Assembly: GCF_006385555.1 (NCBI RefSeq) | Contig: NZ_CP041036.1 | Location: forward strand, 558,001 to 622,000 | Direction of reading: 5' to 3' | Length of the DNA stretch: 64,000 nt | From: Shewanella polaris | GTDB taxonomy: Bacteria; Pseudomonadota; Gammaproteobacteria; Enterobacterales; Shewanellaceae | Shown: positions 1 to 9,559 of the stretch, one piece after another | Numbering within the stretch: position 1 is the first letter of the stretch | How the letters are laid out: each line of letters opens with the position of its first letter | Notes under the pieces: generated by a model | The model's database searches: none | What the model saw: the letters and a program-made list of their open reading frames with translations, nothing else | What the model was told of the DNA's origin: nothing | Program-made: the position numbers and the translations under genes

Positions 1-110
1 CCACCACTTAATTGTGACAACGTAAATTAAGTAATTGTACTATACGTTTGCAAAGATATTTGGCTAAATCAGATTACTTTGCAAAGTTAAATATAGCTTA
101 ATAAGTCTTT

Positions 111-195
111 GCCGGTGTGGTGAAATTGGTATACACGACGGATTCAAAATCCGTTGACGAAAGTCGTGTCGGTTCAAGTCCGACCACCGGTACCA
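111..195 (+). tRNA. tRNA-Leu (anticodon CAA)
   Basis: A complete class II tRNA fold is visible. The acceptor strand GCCGGTG pairs with CACCGGT (first pair G-U), followed by discriminator A and an encoded CCA. The anticodon loop is TTCAAAA within an ACGGA/TCCGT stem, giving anticodon CAA, which reads UUG codons. The short variable arm (TGACGAAAGTCG region) and the T-loop GTTCAAGTC fit leucine tRNA. A terminator follows directly, so this is the last gene of its transcript. Confidence 0.95.
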
Positions 196-206
196 TTATT
201 TGAAAG

Positions 207-235
207 CCCTGTTCTTAATTGAACGGGGTTTTTTT
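207..235 (+). terminator. Rho-independent terminator after tRNA-Leu
   Basis: The stem CCCTGTTC/GAACGGGG (one T-G pair) encloses the loop TTAATT and is followed by seven T. It lies 12 bases after the tRNA CCA end. Confidence 0.85.
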
Positions 236-1194
236 ATGTCTCTAATTTATTGATTCTGTGTCTACTAGCTTTATCAATACGATCTCAACCTATCATTATA
301 GGCCGCCATAAGATTAATCAATTAACAGAAAATGGCTGACCTCAAACTACAACGAGTTAAAATCTTTGTCTACTGCGCGTTATGTTCTAGCTACGATGCA
401 AACGGGTAATAGTTTCAAGTAAGCCGATCTTATATCAATTCCATTAATTAGGTGTTCAATCAGAGTTACTCAGGTATTTCAGTTTGCGGCACATTGTTGC
501 AAGAATGGTAGTTCCCTTGTAAAACAATGCGACAACGAAATGGTAAGCCTGAGTCGCTCCCGAAGGGCGGGTTTCTGCAGTATTCTAGGATGCTTAATAT
601 TATTTTGACGTACGACTGCATGGTCTATTTTTTCCATAAAAAGTAAGACATTCTCATCATCTATGGCAGTCAGATGCAGGAGATAAAGCAACGCAGGAGC
701 TGTGTCGAGAACAACTATGCCTACAATCTTATATTTGCCTAGAAGGCGCAGAACTCCCGCTGAATGACCAGTTAATTATTGGCATTGGTATCACATACTA
801 TATTGGCAATTTATGTGTGAAGTGATTTTAGGCAACACAATTTATAAAACCTACATTGGTAAACACACCTTTAAAATAAAAGTTCATAATAATTGCTTAG
901 GGGATCATTGCAGTTTCAGCATGTGCAGAGTGGCGACTCTGTCAGCGGTTGTCATTCAAAATATGATTTGTTTGATGTGTAGACTAGATTCATATTATGT
1001 AAACAAAGTTTAATGTAATTATTAATATTATATGTTTTAAATAAATTTATATTTATCAACCCATTAATATTATTTTGGGGTGGTGTAATGTATTACATAC
1101 CGTTTTCACGCTTATACAGTATTGCGATTGTATAAGTGAGGAATTACGTTTATCTGTATTAGTCATGTTTTGACGCTTATAAGAAGGAGTTTCC
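236..1194. other. AT-rich gene-poor stretch after tRNA-Leu
   Basis: No convincing gene is visible. On the minus strand a frame stays open from about 765 down to 479 and reads protein-like, but it has no good start or ribosome site and no recognised family, so it may be a decayed gene. A 66-codon plus-strand frame at 813-1013 is also unconvincing. The last 20 bases carry the AAGGAG ribosome site of the next gene. Confidence 0.5.
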
Positions 1195-1893
1195 ATGCAA
1201 ACGCAATTTAATGTGCAAATTGGTTCTTTTCGTAAAATCAATAAAATCCCTAATGCTTGGTCAAATGAAGATTACCTTCAATTGATGGCAATTATGGGCT
1301 TAGATGATGGTTTAGAAGGCATGGATGCTGCTGAGCTTAGAGAAATGTGCATGATGTCCCTTAATGATTTAGAGGTAAATGAAGCTGCTAAAATCGTTTT
1401 GACTCATTTATTTACTGAATTAACAGAGGGTAAAATTGATCAAGTAAGTAACGATATGGTTGGAGATAGGTTATGGGAAGAATATTCTGATTGCCTACTT
1501 CATGAAGGTTTTTTTAGCGCTTATGCATTATTGAGAGAAGCATTTAATGGTGTTTTTGCCGAGCCTACTGGGATTGAATTTACGGTTAATGTAACTGCAA
1601 CAGATGCAGATGATTTAACTATTTTTGACGAGTCATTGCATGCATCGATGGTGCGTCTTTTGGCCTCAGGGTTATCTCCAGATGCATTATTACATCGATT
1701 GTATGAAGATCAACTTACAGGTACCCAATTTCCTGAAGCCACAGGGATTTTGTGGCAATTAGAATCAGTATCAAGTGAAGGCTTATCTCGTCAGTTTAAG
1801 ATGATCAGCTCAGATTTTTGGTTCGGAAAGTTAGCCGATGTAGAGCAATTTGAAGCCTCTGCTCATGCTGATGAGTCAGATGAAAATGAATAA
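1195..1893 (+). CDS. Hypothetical acidic protein, 232 aa
   Basis: I do not recognise this protein. It is strongly acidic (tail DESDENE), has no signal peptide and no membrane segment, and reads as a soluble mostly helical cytoplasmic protein. Residues about 30-70 are rich in Met, Leu and acidic residues, and the middle contains a TVNVTATDADD stretch. The ATG is supported by AAGGAG seven bases upstream (1183-1188), and the frame is clean with Shewanella-like codon use, so it is probably a real gene. It stands alone between two long AT-rich non-coding stretches near a tRNA gene, which would suit a recently acquired or lineage-specific gene. Function is unknown. Confidence 0.75.
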   Translation: MQTQFNVQIGSFRKINKIPNAWSNEDYLQLMAIMGLDDGLEGMDAAELREMCMMSLNDLEVNEAAKIVLTHLFTELTEGKIDQVSNDMVGDRLWEEYSDCLLHEGFFSAYALLREAFNGVFAEPTGIEFTVNVTATDADDLTIFDESLHASMVRLLASGLSPDALLHRLYEDQLTGTQFPEATGILWQLESVSSEGLSRQFKMISSDFWFGKLADVEQFEASAHADESDENE

Positions 1894-3129
1894 CTAAGCT
1901 CATCACGTTTCATTTATTTAGCCAAAAAGTGCTGATAATAACTAGTAGCAATCACTTAAAGCGAATGGCATTTTTGTTGTGAGCAAATGATGCCTGTAAG
2001 TCTTGTAGAGTTTGGGAGGATTTTTATGACTTGTAAAATCCAATCACCACCTTCTTTTATTGTATAAACAAGTGTTTGTGTTTGACTTCGAAGCGCGTTA
2101 AATGTCAGTTACTCCGATTTTAAATCTAAGGATGAGGCGCGTTTTTGAAAGAGTTTTGGTTTATTCTTTATATCATCGATGACTATGGAAGGTTTCCCTA
2201 TTCTAATTCGTTGCTCATTAGCCTAATTCACCAGTGCATCAAGTCGACATAGTTTGAAAACCCCCTAAAAACTCTGCTAACTTTGAATATTATTGCTAAA
2301 AAGGCGATGTTAGCAGGGTCACTTCAGGTTAAATGTTTCGAGTTCATTACTCTCTGGCCAGCTTTAGCCCTTGAAATGACCAGAGCTAAATACCAGAAAG
2401 CTAATGTTAATGACATTATGTTATTGATTTATATTAGGATAACAATCAATAATGTTATCTGAAGTGTTGAAGTGTTGAAGTGTTGAAGTGTTGAAGCGTT
2501 AGGGGTCACAAAAAAATTATTATTGATCGTAACTCGGCGAATATTTAAGTTATTTATATGTAGTTGTTTAAACTGTTACGTATGGAAAATGATAAAGTTC
2601 GAGTCGTTCCTGCATATTAGTTGGCACTTCAAATTTATAGGTATAAATAATGAACTTAGTTAGCTCTGATGATGTTATGTAGTATATAAATTAATTGAAA
2701 CTAAGTTTGGTTAACACGTTGGTGTTGACGCTATAATTTAGCCTTAATTACATATTAATAATCTTTTATTAAATTCAATAGGTATTTATTCCTCACTAAT
2801 ATTTTACATATCAACATGAATATTTTAAAAATATAATTACGCTGACGGGGATATTTTTAACATTATTCGTTATAATAAAAACGATTCACATAGTTAATTA
2901 TAGAGTGATTTGGTGAATGTTGAACATATCGCTGACTAGAACAGGTATCGAGTCCTGGATAACATGAGGCCCTATAATGTCCAACTTTCGAACTGAATTA
3001 GGGGAGGGTGGAATTGTGTCTTTGTTAAATCCACTATCACTTGGTAAACAAACCTTGTTTGGTTGAAAATTTGGTAGTGTAATACTATGATTTATATGAA
3101 ATTAATTTATTTACTTTTAAAGGAGTAAC
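1894..3129. other. 1.2-kb non-coding stretch with possible gene remnants
   Basis: No intact gene is seen. The minus strand between about 2383 and 1990 reads protein-like in two successive frames broken by stops. One frame at 2383-2228 includes RAKAGQRVMNSKHLT, a stop, SDPANIAFLAIIFK and RGFSNYVDLMHW. The next includes ANEQRIRIGKPSIVIDDIK and later TIKEGGDWILQVIK. This pattern would fit a degenerate gene or a dispersed repeat. The rest is AT-rich, with an octamer tandem repeat at 2461-2500. Confidence 0.4.
2461..2500. repeat. Tandem 8-bp repeat, five copies
   Basis: The unit GAAGTGTT is repeated head to tail four times exactly and a fifth time as GAAGCGTT (40 bp). It lies in non-coding DNA. 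Octamer arrays of this type can change copy number by replication slippage. Confidence 0.9.
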
Positions 3130-3666
3130 ATGAAAAAAATTATTATGTTAAGTTTTTTTATGACACTAAACGGATGCAGTGCAGATGAGACTGTAAAGTC
3201 AGCTGATACAGATAAAGTATTAACTAAACCTGTATTAGCAACTTTAGTTGTTGATGATACTAATAAATCTCATGATATGATTAATAATAGTGATGATTTT
3301 ATTAAAACTAAACCTGAAAAAAATATGAATGGTATTAATTCATCTAAATATACAATTCAATTAAATAATCATAAGTTCACAGTGAAAGATTTAGTCTTAA
3401 AAATGAATCAGTCTGTTTATGATATGAATATTAATAGTTTTGCTATTGTTAAAGGTTCAATTGTTGTTATCTCATCTGTAGAACCCGAAAACTTAGCGGA
3501 AGATTTTGATATTAATAAAATTGCTAAAGACACTTATAAATTAACGATAAAATCTTCTGACCAAGATCTTTATTACTGGTATAAAAAATTATCTGGTGAT
3601 TCTCAGTATAGTGTCGTTGAATTAGAGCTCGATTACAGCCCTAAGAATAGTCTTCAATCATATTAA
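3130..3666 (+). CDS. Small lipoprotein of unknown function, 178 aa
   Basis: The N-terminus MKKIIMLSFFMTLNGCS is a lipoprotein signal peptide with lipobox LNGC, so lipidation is expected at Cys16. Asp/Ser residues follow the cysteine closely, and the probable location is the cell envelope. The mature part begins with a low-complexity Asp/Asn/Lys-rich linker to about residue 65, followed by a compact domain with alternating beta-like segments. No family is recognised. Ribosome site AAAGGAG precedes the ATG. Codon use is extremely AT-rich compared with the neighbours (Lys AAA, Asn AAT, Ile ATT dominate), which together with the gene-poor surroundings suggests horizontal acquisition or relaxed selection. 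Confidence 0.75.
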   Translation: MKKIIMLSFFMTLNGCSADETVKSADTDKVLTKPVLATLVVDDTNKSHDMINNSDDFIKTKPEKNMNGINSSKYTIQLNNHKFTVKDLVLKMNQSVYDMNINSFAIVKGSIVVISSVEPENLAEDFDINKIAKDTYKLTIKSSDQDLYYWYKKLSGDSQYSVVELELDYSPKNSLQSY

Positions 3667-3692
3667 TTTTTCGTTTGAAACTGTATAGAAAG

Positions 3693-3725
3693 AAAAAGCC
3701 ACAGTATTGATTACTGTGGCTTTTT
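3693..3725. terminator. Bidirectional terminator between convergent genes
   Basis: The stem GCCACAGTA/TACTGTGGC has loop TTGAT and is flanked by AAAAA and TTTTT, so it can act on both strands. It separates the lipoprotein gene from the convergent protease gene. Confidence 0.9.
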
Positions 3726-3745
3726 CATGTTCAATTTACTAATTA

Positions 3746-6700
3746 TTACTTACGGCGACGAAGCGCTGCTATTGGTAATAATAGTAATCCTAACCAACCC
3801 ATTGAACCACCAGAACCAGGTTTTGGTTGTGCTACTTCTGCTGGTGTGCCATTCACTAGCACTGACATAGGTGTAACCACATCATCTACACCATCATTCA
3901 CTGTTAACGAGAACTCTAATGTTTCAGAAGACGTGCTAATGGTTGGAGCTGTGAAGCTTACCGTTGCACTCTCTGCACCTGCTAACGTTACTGCTGTTCC
4001 AGATGTTTGAGACCACATATAGGTTAGCGTGTCGGTTGCATTTGCATCAACGGCAGTTGCAGAGAAACTAACCGTGTCACCTTGTTCAACTTCGGTTGCA
4101 TTAGCTTCAATAGATACGCTTGGTAGTCTGTTGTCACATGCAAAAGTATCACCAGCGACTTGTTCGTGAAATACAGGAGTAGCAATGTTTGATAGTTTAA
4201 TATTATCTACAATCCACCCAAACTCGTTACTATTAGTATCAGTTACCATGCGGAATCTAAAGCGTACTTCATTACCATTAAGTGCAGTGCCAAAGTTTAC
4301 CGCTTCCATCCCACCAGGCCATGGACTAAAGCCTGTAAATGCTTCACGACCAGGAAGTAAATTTTCTAGTTCGCCAGAGTAACCATCACCTTCGAAGGTT
4401 CCCCCCATCTCTGTAACATCGGCCCAATCGCCACCGTTAACGCTGATTTCGACAACTCCACCATCCCAATTTTCTTCGATTTCGAAATATTGGAACCAGC
4501 TTACGACAAAATCACCCGCATAACCGACAGTGACAGCTTTTGTTTCGTAAGCAACATCAGATTCAAATCCATTGTTGTTAATACGAAGATATTGACTGCC
4601 TACATCAAAATAATCGATATATTGTGATTCTAAATTACCTGTGTTTATAGCTAAATCACCACCTGAGTAGATAGTTTCCACAAAGTCTTTAGCACCAGAC
4701 TGATCTTCCATATCGCTGGTTGAACTATTACCGACTGGGGCTTTGGTATTAAAGTCCATATTAACAACTGTTGAGAACGAATATTCACTTGCTTGGACGT
4801 CTTCGGCTAAATCAGGGAATGAAATTTTAAATTCTAGAGTATCTGCTATAGCAGCTTCATTTAGTGTGAACTCAATAGGAGAGCTGGTTGCTTCTGCATA
4901 TAAGCTGACAGCTTCAAATGTAATCTTCCCGTCATTTGCCAATGTCACATCTTGTCCGCTGGTGACCTCGACTAAAGCTTCAATTGATTCAAATGCTTCG
5001 CTGCCTTTGTTCATCACGGTAAAACTAACAGTACCTGTTTCACCTTTATCGATGATACCATCGCGAGAACAATACCCAACGGTCATACCTTCGTAATCAG
5101 TATCAAGTACACTCTTAGTTACAGCAAATGTTGCCAGTGTAGTTTCATATGATTCAACAACACCTTCATGTTTGGTGCTAGAACGTTCTGGTGACACTGC
5201 ACCAAGTCCCATACCTCGACGAGCGAATGCGTTTAAGATAATTTGATAATCTTCAACATCATTAGCATATGCTGCCGCAAGAAGTGCATCTCTAGCTTCT
5301 GTATAAGTTGGTGCATTAGGTGTTAATTTATAGCCAGCAACTAAATAATCCATCATTAGGCTACGCGCTTCTTCAAACGTGTGGCGCTCATCATTAATTA
5401 AGCCAACATAGCTATCCCAAAGCATTGCGGCCCAAGGCTCACCTGCATCATGCACCTCTGCAGCACCATATTGATCTTCACTAGTGCCATTACCTAGCTC
5501 TACATTGGCAAATGTTAAAGGGTTAATTTCCATATCAGTACTATATGGATAGTTACGAATGCCTTCATAGAATGACGCTACGTAGGTAATTGCTGCATAG
5601 GGTTTTTGGAACATCTCATTACCAGCAATCATTGCGTCATCTGCTTCAGATATTAACAATAATGCGTGGAAATCGCCCCAACCTTCGCCCATTGATCGGC
5701 CTTGTTGGTTGCTAAGACCTGAACCATTGCCGATTAAACGATTACTAATATAATGTCCCCATTCATGAGCAACAATGGCGTTATCCCAAGAGCTTGCTTT
5801 GTATGGCTTGTTGTTAAACATAGAGATAGATACTGCTACATCTGCGTCTAATTGAGCATAAATCTTGTCACCGTCATCTTTTGATAATCCCATACTTGGG
5901 ATTTTCACATCCTCATCAGTACCCCCCATAGGAGCAGGCTCAGTTGTACCTGAGTTATTAGCTATCAGTACAGCAATTGCACCCGCATCTTGTGCTGCAA
6001 GTGCTTTGTCTGTAAATGCACACACTCCGCGGTCAATAATAACAATCTTGCCCGCTAAGTCAGCAGGATTTGTTGCAGCAGTACAACCATCATTTAATGG
6101 TGCTGTATCATCTATTAAGCGAACAACATCACCAGCAACATCAAACTGACCTTGCCCAAAGCTTGCACGTTGTGTTGAGTCTAATAAACCGATACTCGCA
6201 TCAGATGTAATAGTTACACCATAGTCTTCGCCGTTGACAGCATCTTTACTATCCCACAAATACATTTGCATACGAGGAGAACTACCATCTGCAGGAGTGC
6301 TCATGTTGGCATTGTTAAAGCCTGAGTTATCTTGAACTTCTGCTTTTATTGCATCACCTTCTTCCCCACCGCGATCGTAGTTAAGCGCTTGTGCATTACC
6401 TGATGCTTCATCAAATCCGTGATCGTAAAATACATCATGTAAGTAGTTGTTGATGTAAAACAAGTTTACAATTGCTGCTTTGCGATTATTGACAGAGCTT
6501 TCAAGTTCGTTAGTGTTGTACTTGTAATCAAAAGTCATTGCGGCAGTGGTTTCAGCTGTGTAGTCGCCATTCGTAAATCCATCCGGTGCGATAGCATCCA
6601 CATAAGCAAAGACGTTATTTCCCGATGTTGTCATCGCATCTTCAGCGAGCCATGGATCTTCTGTACTGATAGGACCAGAGCTGATTGTAACCATTGGTGC

Positions 6701-7630
6701 ATCTAGATAAGTAGTTGTATCAACTTGATCTTTACTTGTTGCCGGAACAACATTACCTAAAGGACCATCCCAAGGGACACCAGTCTCATCGGCATAAACT
6801 CGATAATTAAAGGCAGAGTCTTGCGCGGTTAAATTGTTTTTAAATAGTACTTCGTTTGTTTCGCTGTTAATGACGAAGCTGTAATATTCAGAATCAACCG
6901 TTTCAGCATCAGCTACTTCAAGTTCAACATAATATGATGGAACTAATTTACCTTTATGCTCAAAGAAGACTTTTTTAGTTCGCGGCGTTCCTTTGACGAA
7001 TTTTTTGTCATCAGTATTTGTAACGGTAAAGTTGGTGTATTTAGAATTGGTGTCATTTTCTAATACTGAAAGGTCGTTACCACCCATCGCAGAAAATGCC
7101 GACTTTACGGCACTAGATGCAGATCCAAAATTTTCACTGATAAGTTGATTACTATTGGCCGAAGCGAATCGACCTGAAGAGGCTACTAAATTGTAATCTC
7201 TATCCATTAAAATATTCATGGATTGGTTAAATACTTCAACACCTTGATATTCTTGTTGATATTTCGCAATGAATGTACCAGAGCGGTTTTCGTGTACGCT
7301 AGCGAGTACAGGCTTTAGATTAGTATTTTTGTTAGTAGAAATGCCGGCAACTTGATTTAAATAAAAGTCAGCAGCAAAACTGAGTTTGTATTTAGCTTCT
7401 AAAGGTCCTACATCTGGTGTAATTCGATCATGCTTAGCCCATTGAAACGTAGTTTTACCCGTAACGCTATCTTGTTGGTCTTGTAGACCGCTGATAGAGC
7501 TCATTTGATTAACTTGGTTTTTTGCACTTGTTGGTTGAATAGAAACCTGATTGATAGTGTTATTGTTTTGGGCATATGCATTGCTAGTTAGTAATGCAGC
7601 CGAAATGGCTAGAGCTATTTTTGTCTTCAC
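3746..7630 (-). CDS. Secreted M36 (fungalysin-type) metalloprotease with PA domain and GlyGly-CTERM
   Basis: This is a large secreted zinc protease of about 1294 aa. In order it shows a signal peptide (KTKIALAISAALLTSNAYA), a fungalysin/thermolysin-type propeptide to about residue 280, the M36 catalytic domain with zinc motif HEWGH near residue 620, and an inserted protease-associated (PA) domain just before it (GKIVIIDRGVCAFTDKALAA). Beta-sandwich domains follow, then an Ig/PKD-like domain (SVSIEANATEVEQGDTVSFS), and finally a GlyGly-CTERM tail: GSGGS, a hydrophobic helix, then RRRK. Such tails are processed by rhombosortase on proteins exported by the type II system. The chosen start is GTG at 7630, placed by ribosome site GGAAGAAG and signal-peptide geometry. 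An upstream ATG at 7675 would add 15 residues without a good ribosome site. The probable role is extracellular protein digestion. Confidence 0.92.
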   Translation of the reverse strand: MKTKIALAISAALLTSNAYAQNNNTINQVSIQPTSAKNQVNQMSSISGLQDQQDSVTGKTTFQWAKHDRITPDVGPLEAKYKLSFAADFYLNQVAGISTNKNTNLKPVLASVHENRSGTFIAKYQQEYQGVEVFNQSMNILMDRDYNLVASSGRFASANSNQLISENFGSASSAVKSAFSAMGGNDLSVLENDTNSKYTNFTVTNTDDKKFVKGTPRTKKVFFEHKGKLVPSYYVELEVADAETVDSEYYSFVINSETNEVLFKNNLTAQDSAFNYRVYADETGVPWDGPLGNVVPATSKDQVDTTTYLDAPMVTISSGPISTEDPWLAEDAMTTSGNNVFAYVDAIAPDGFTNGDYTAETTAAMTFDYKYNTNELESSVNNRKAAIVNLFYINNYLHDVFYDHGFDEASGNAQALNYDRGGEEGDAIKAEVQDNSGFNNANMSTPADGSSPRMQMYLWDSKDAVNGEDYGVTITSDASIGLLDSTQRASFGQGQFDVAGDVVRLIDDTAPLNDGCTAATNPADLAGKIVIIDRGVCAFTDKALAAQDAGAIAVLIANNSGTTEPAPMGGTDEDVKIPSMGLSKDDGDKIYAQLDADVAVSISMFNNKPYKASSWDNAIVAHEWGHYISNRLIGNGSGLSNQQGRSMGEGWGDFHALLLISEADDAMIAGNEMFQKPYAAITYVASFYEGIRNYPYSTDMEINPLTFANVELGNGTSEDQYGAAEVHDAGEPWAAMLWDSYVGLINDERHTFEEARSLMMDYLVAGYKLTPNAPTYTEARDALLAAAYANDVEDYQIILNAFARRGMGLGAVSPERSSTKHEGVVESYETTLATFAVTKSVLDTDYEGMTVGYCSRDGIIDKGETGTVSFTVMNKGSEAFESIEALVEVTSGQDVTLANDGKITFEAVSLYAEATSSPIEFTLNEAAIADTLEFKISFPDLAEDVQASEYSFSTVVNMDFNTKAPVGNSSTSDMEDQSGAKDFVETIYSGGDLAINTGNLESQYIDYFDVGSQYLRINNNGFESDVAYETKAVTVGYAGDFVVSWFQYFEIEENWDGGVVEISVNGGDWADVTEMGGTFEGDGYSGELENLLPGREAFTGFSPWPGGMEAVNFGTALNGNEVRFRFRMVTDTNSNEFGWIVDNIKLSNIATPVFHEQVAGDTFACDNRLPSVSIEANATEVEQGDTVSFSATAVDANATDTLTYMWSQTSGTAVTLAGAESATVSFTAPTISTSSETLEFSLTVNDGVDDVVTPMSVLVNGTPAEVAQPKPGSGGSMGWLGLLLLPIAALRRRK

Positions 7631-7897
7631 AACTTCTTCCTTGTTTTTAAAAACCACCCAATAATGTAGGGGCATCGCTTATGCGATGAATGTTGAGTGA
7701 TGGTGTTTGAATTGTTTTTTGCTTTTATGTTGCACTCTACGGTGCGTCACAAACATTTTTAGCACAGGTAGTTAACAAAAGTAACACTAAAATTTAAAAT
7801 AATTGCAATTAATTGTTAATAAGTATGTGCGGGTTTGTGACTTATGTCGTAAGAGATAGTGGTGGGCGTTTATAATTCTTAAGCGGATACTGAATTA

Positions 7898-7915
7898 GAG
7901 GGCTATTTAGCCCTC
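7898..7915 (-). terminator. Hairpin after asnC
   Basis: A 7-bp stem GAGGGCT/AGCCCTC with loop ATTT lies immediately after the asnC stop. It lacks a clear T run on the minus strand (TAATTC follows), so termination is only probable. Confidence 0.45.
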
Positions 7916-7921
7916 CATAGC

Positions 7922-8383
7922 TTAGGGTTTTACCGATCTTACGATGGGATTTTGTAGGCTAATAAGTGTTTCAGTGGACTGGATTTCATCAATAGATTGG
8001 ATACGGTTAATCAACACATGCTGCAATCCATCGATAGATTGGCACATTACCTTTACAAATACTGAGTAATTGCCAGTGGTGTAATACGCTTCCACTACTT
8101 CTTCTAATTCATTTAACTTGGCAATAGCAGCTGGATAATCGCCTGCACTTTTTAAATTAATGCCGATAAAACAGCAAACATCATAACCGAGTGCTTTTGG
8201 ATTCACAGTGATCTGCGCGCCAGTAATAATGCCGGCTTGTTTCATTTTTTCAACGCGAACGTGAATAGTGCCAGCACTCACACTAAAGCGTTTAGCTAAT
8301 TCGGCAAAAGGTGTTCTGGCGTCTTGCATCAGTGCAGTAAGAATTTGATTATCTAAATCATCGCGTTGAAATGAGCTATCCAC
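7922..8383 (-). CDS. asnC: AsnC, Lrp/AsnC-family transcriptional regulator
   Basis: A DNA-binding regulator that in E. coli responds to asparagine and activates asparagine synthetase asnA. An N-terminal winged helix-turn-helix (DLDNQILTALMQDARTPFAE, then GTIHVRVEKMKQAGIITGA) is followed by a RAM ligand-binding and oligomerisation domain (YDVCCFIGINLKSA, EAYYTTGNYSVFVKVMC). The protein matches E. coli AsnC closely along its length. The GTG at 8383 gives 153 aa, close to the 152 of E. coli, and has GGTAGG nine bases upstream. An ATG at 8416 would add 11 residues but lacks a ribosome site. No asnA lies nearby in this window. Confidence 0.9.
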   Translation of the reverse strand: MDSSFQRDDLDNQILTALMQDARTPFAELAKRFSVSAGTIHVRVEKMKQAGIITGAQITVNPKALGYDVCCFIGINLKSAGDYPAAIAKLNELEEVVEAYYTTGNYSVFVKVMCQSIDGLQHVLINRIQSIDEIQSTETLISLQNPIVRSVKP

Positions 8384-8485
8384 AATATTAAACCTACCAA
8401 ACCAGTAATTGACCATAAATCTACGACTTTCATTGCATAATAGCTACTAAAATTAGCATGGCTATTAACAATGTTTAATTTTTCA

Positions 8486-9163
8486 TTACTGTCCGATTAT
8501 TGGGGTCATAAATGTGGCTGGAGATTCAAAGTGCATTGCTTGTTGTGAGTATGGGTGCGTTATCGATAATGCCGCTGCATGTAATAACAATCGCGGTGAT
8601 AAACTTTTTGCTAAAGGGTCAGCATAAAATCCATCACCAAGGATAGGGTGCCCTAACGCCATCATGTGGACTCGGAGCTGATGTGAACGTCCAGTAATTG
8701 GAGTGAGTTTAACTAGCGTTGATTTAGAACCATAACTAACCACTTCAATTAATGTCACCGAAGGTTTGCCTACAGTATGGTCGACTTTTTGTTTAGGTCT
8801 ATTTGGCCAATCGCAAATCAGGGGTAAATCGACTTTTGATACGGTTGATTTCATATGACCTGCTACGCGAGCAAAATAGGTTTTAGCGGTTTCACGCTCA
8901 CGAAATTGGCGTTTTAATTCCCGCTCAGCATTGCGCCTTAACGCGACCACAATAACCCCTGATGTCGCCATGTCTAAACGATGCACTATTTGTGCATTAG
9001 GGTGCTGAGCTAATACTCGAGAATAGATACTGTCATGGTAAATGGCTTCCCTTCCAGGGACCGACAGTAATCCTGATGGCTTATTGAGTACAATAATATC
9101 TTTGTCTTGATACAAAATATCAAGCCAAGGAGTGGTCGGTGGGTTGTAAATAAAATCAGCCAT
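8486..9163 (-). CDS. rluA: RluA, dual-specificity 23S rRNA/tRNA pseudouridine synthase
   Basis: RluA isomerises uridine to pseudouridine at 23S rRNA U746 and at position 32 of several tRNAs (E. coli knowledge). The 225-residue protein is nearly the length of the E. coli enzyme (219) and shares long stretches. The catalytic motif HRLDMATSG has Asp64, and LPLICDWPNRPKQK and TGRSHQLRVHM are also conserved. There is no S4 domain, as expected for RluA. It starts with ATG at 9163. The gene appears monocistronic and is transcribed in the same direction as asnC, with an AT-rich gap between them. Confidence 0.95.
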   Translation of the reverse strand: MADFIYNPPTTPWLDILYQDKDIIVLNKPSGLLSVPGREAIYHDSIYSRVLAQHPNAQIVHRLDMATSGVIVVALRRNAERELKRQFRERETAKTYFARVAGHMKSTVSKVDLPLICDWPNRPKQKVDHTVGKPSVTLIEVVSYGSKSTLVKLTPITGRSHQLRVHMMALGHPILGDGFYADPLAKSLSPRLLLHAAALSITHPYSQQAMHFESPATFMTPIIGQ

Positions 9164-9236
9164 GGTTACTTTCGTGTGTCAATTTGCGGCAACGATACCG
9201 CTAGGGATAACGATGTGCAAGTGTTGGTATATGCTC

Positions 9237-9527
9237 TTAAGAGAAAGCGTGGCCGTTGACGTGCATTATGGTGAATGTCCACACCACAAACGCGAGAGGA
9301 ATATGGACCAATGCATAAAAGCATTGGTCAAGGCGACTCATACCTTTAGCGATTAAAATTAAATATAAATGTACCCCTATGGCGGCAGGGAATAAGCAAA
9401 GTAACGGGTATAAAGCAAAAGGACTTGCGTCTACAAATATAGCGTGACTTAGAATGGCCCAAATAACCATAAATCCAGTGGTTATAGGGGGTAATGCAAC
9501 GCGATATTGTTCTGGGTAAGGGAACAT
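9237..9527 (-). CDS. Small multi-pass membrane protein, 96 aa
   Basis: A hydrophobic protein with three predicted membrane helices (about residues 13-35, 38-60 and 72-90). Histidines sit in or near the helices (SHAIF, VHLYL, VHIPL, IMHVNGHAFS). No family is recognised with certainty. It starts 32 bases after the stop of the upstream membrane-protein gene at 9560-9979, so the two are probably co-transcribed and may form one complex. The histidine placement would allow haem or metal binding, but that is only inference. Confidence 0.65.
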   Translation of the reverse strand: MFPYPEQYRVALPPITTGFMVIWAILSHAIFVDASPFALYPLLCLFPAAIGVHLYLILIAKGMSRLDQCFYALVHIPLAFVVWTFTIMHVNGHAFS

Positions 9528-9559
9528 CCAATATCCTTAAAATCATCTACTAAGGCATG

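Noticed and set aside
1-6. CCACCA at the very start, as if the 3' end of another tRNA
   Set aside because: Nothing before it is visible, so it cannot be told from chance.
479-765. Minus-strand open frame (about 96 codons) reading protein-like text ending in LPFLQQCAAN
   Set aside because: No ribosome site, no convincing start, no recognised family. It may be a decayed gene, but it is not supportable as a CDS.
813-1013. Plus-strand 66-codon frame
   Set aside because: No ribosome site, odd Cys/His-rich composition, no family. Expected by chance in AT-rich DNA of this length.
9162-9356. Plus-strand 64-codon frame overlapping the 96-residue membrane protein gene
   Set aside because: It lies antisense to a better supported gene and has no family or ribosome site.
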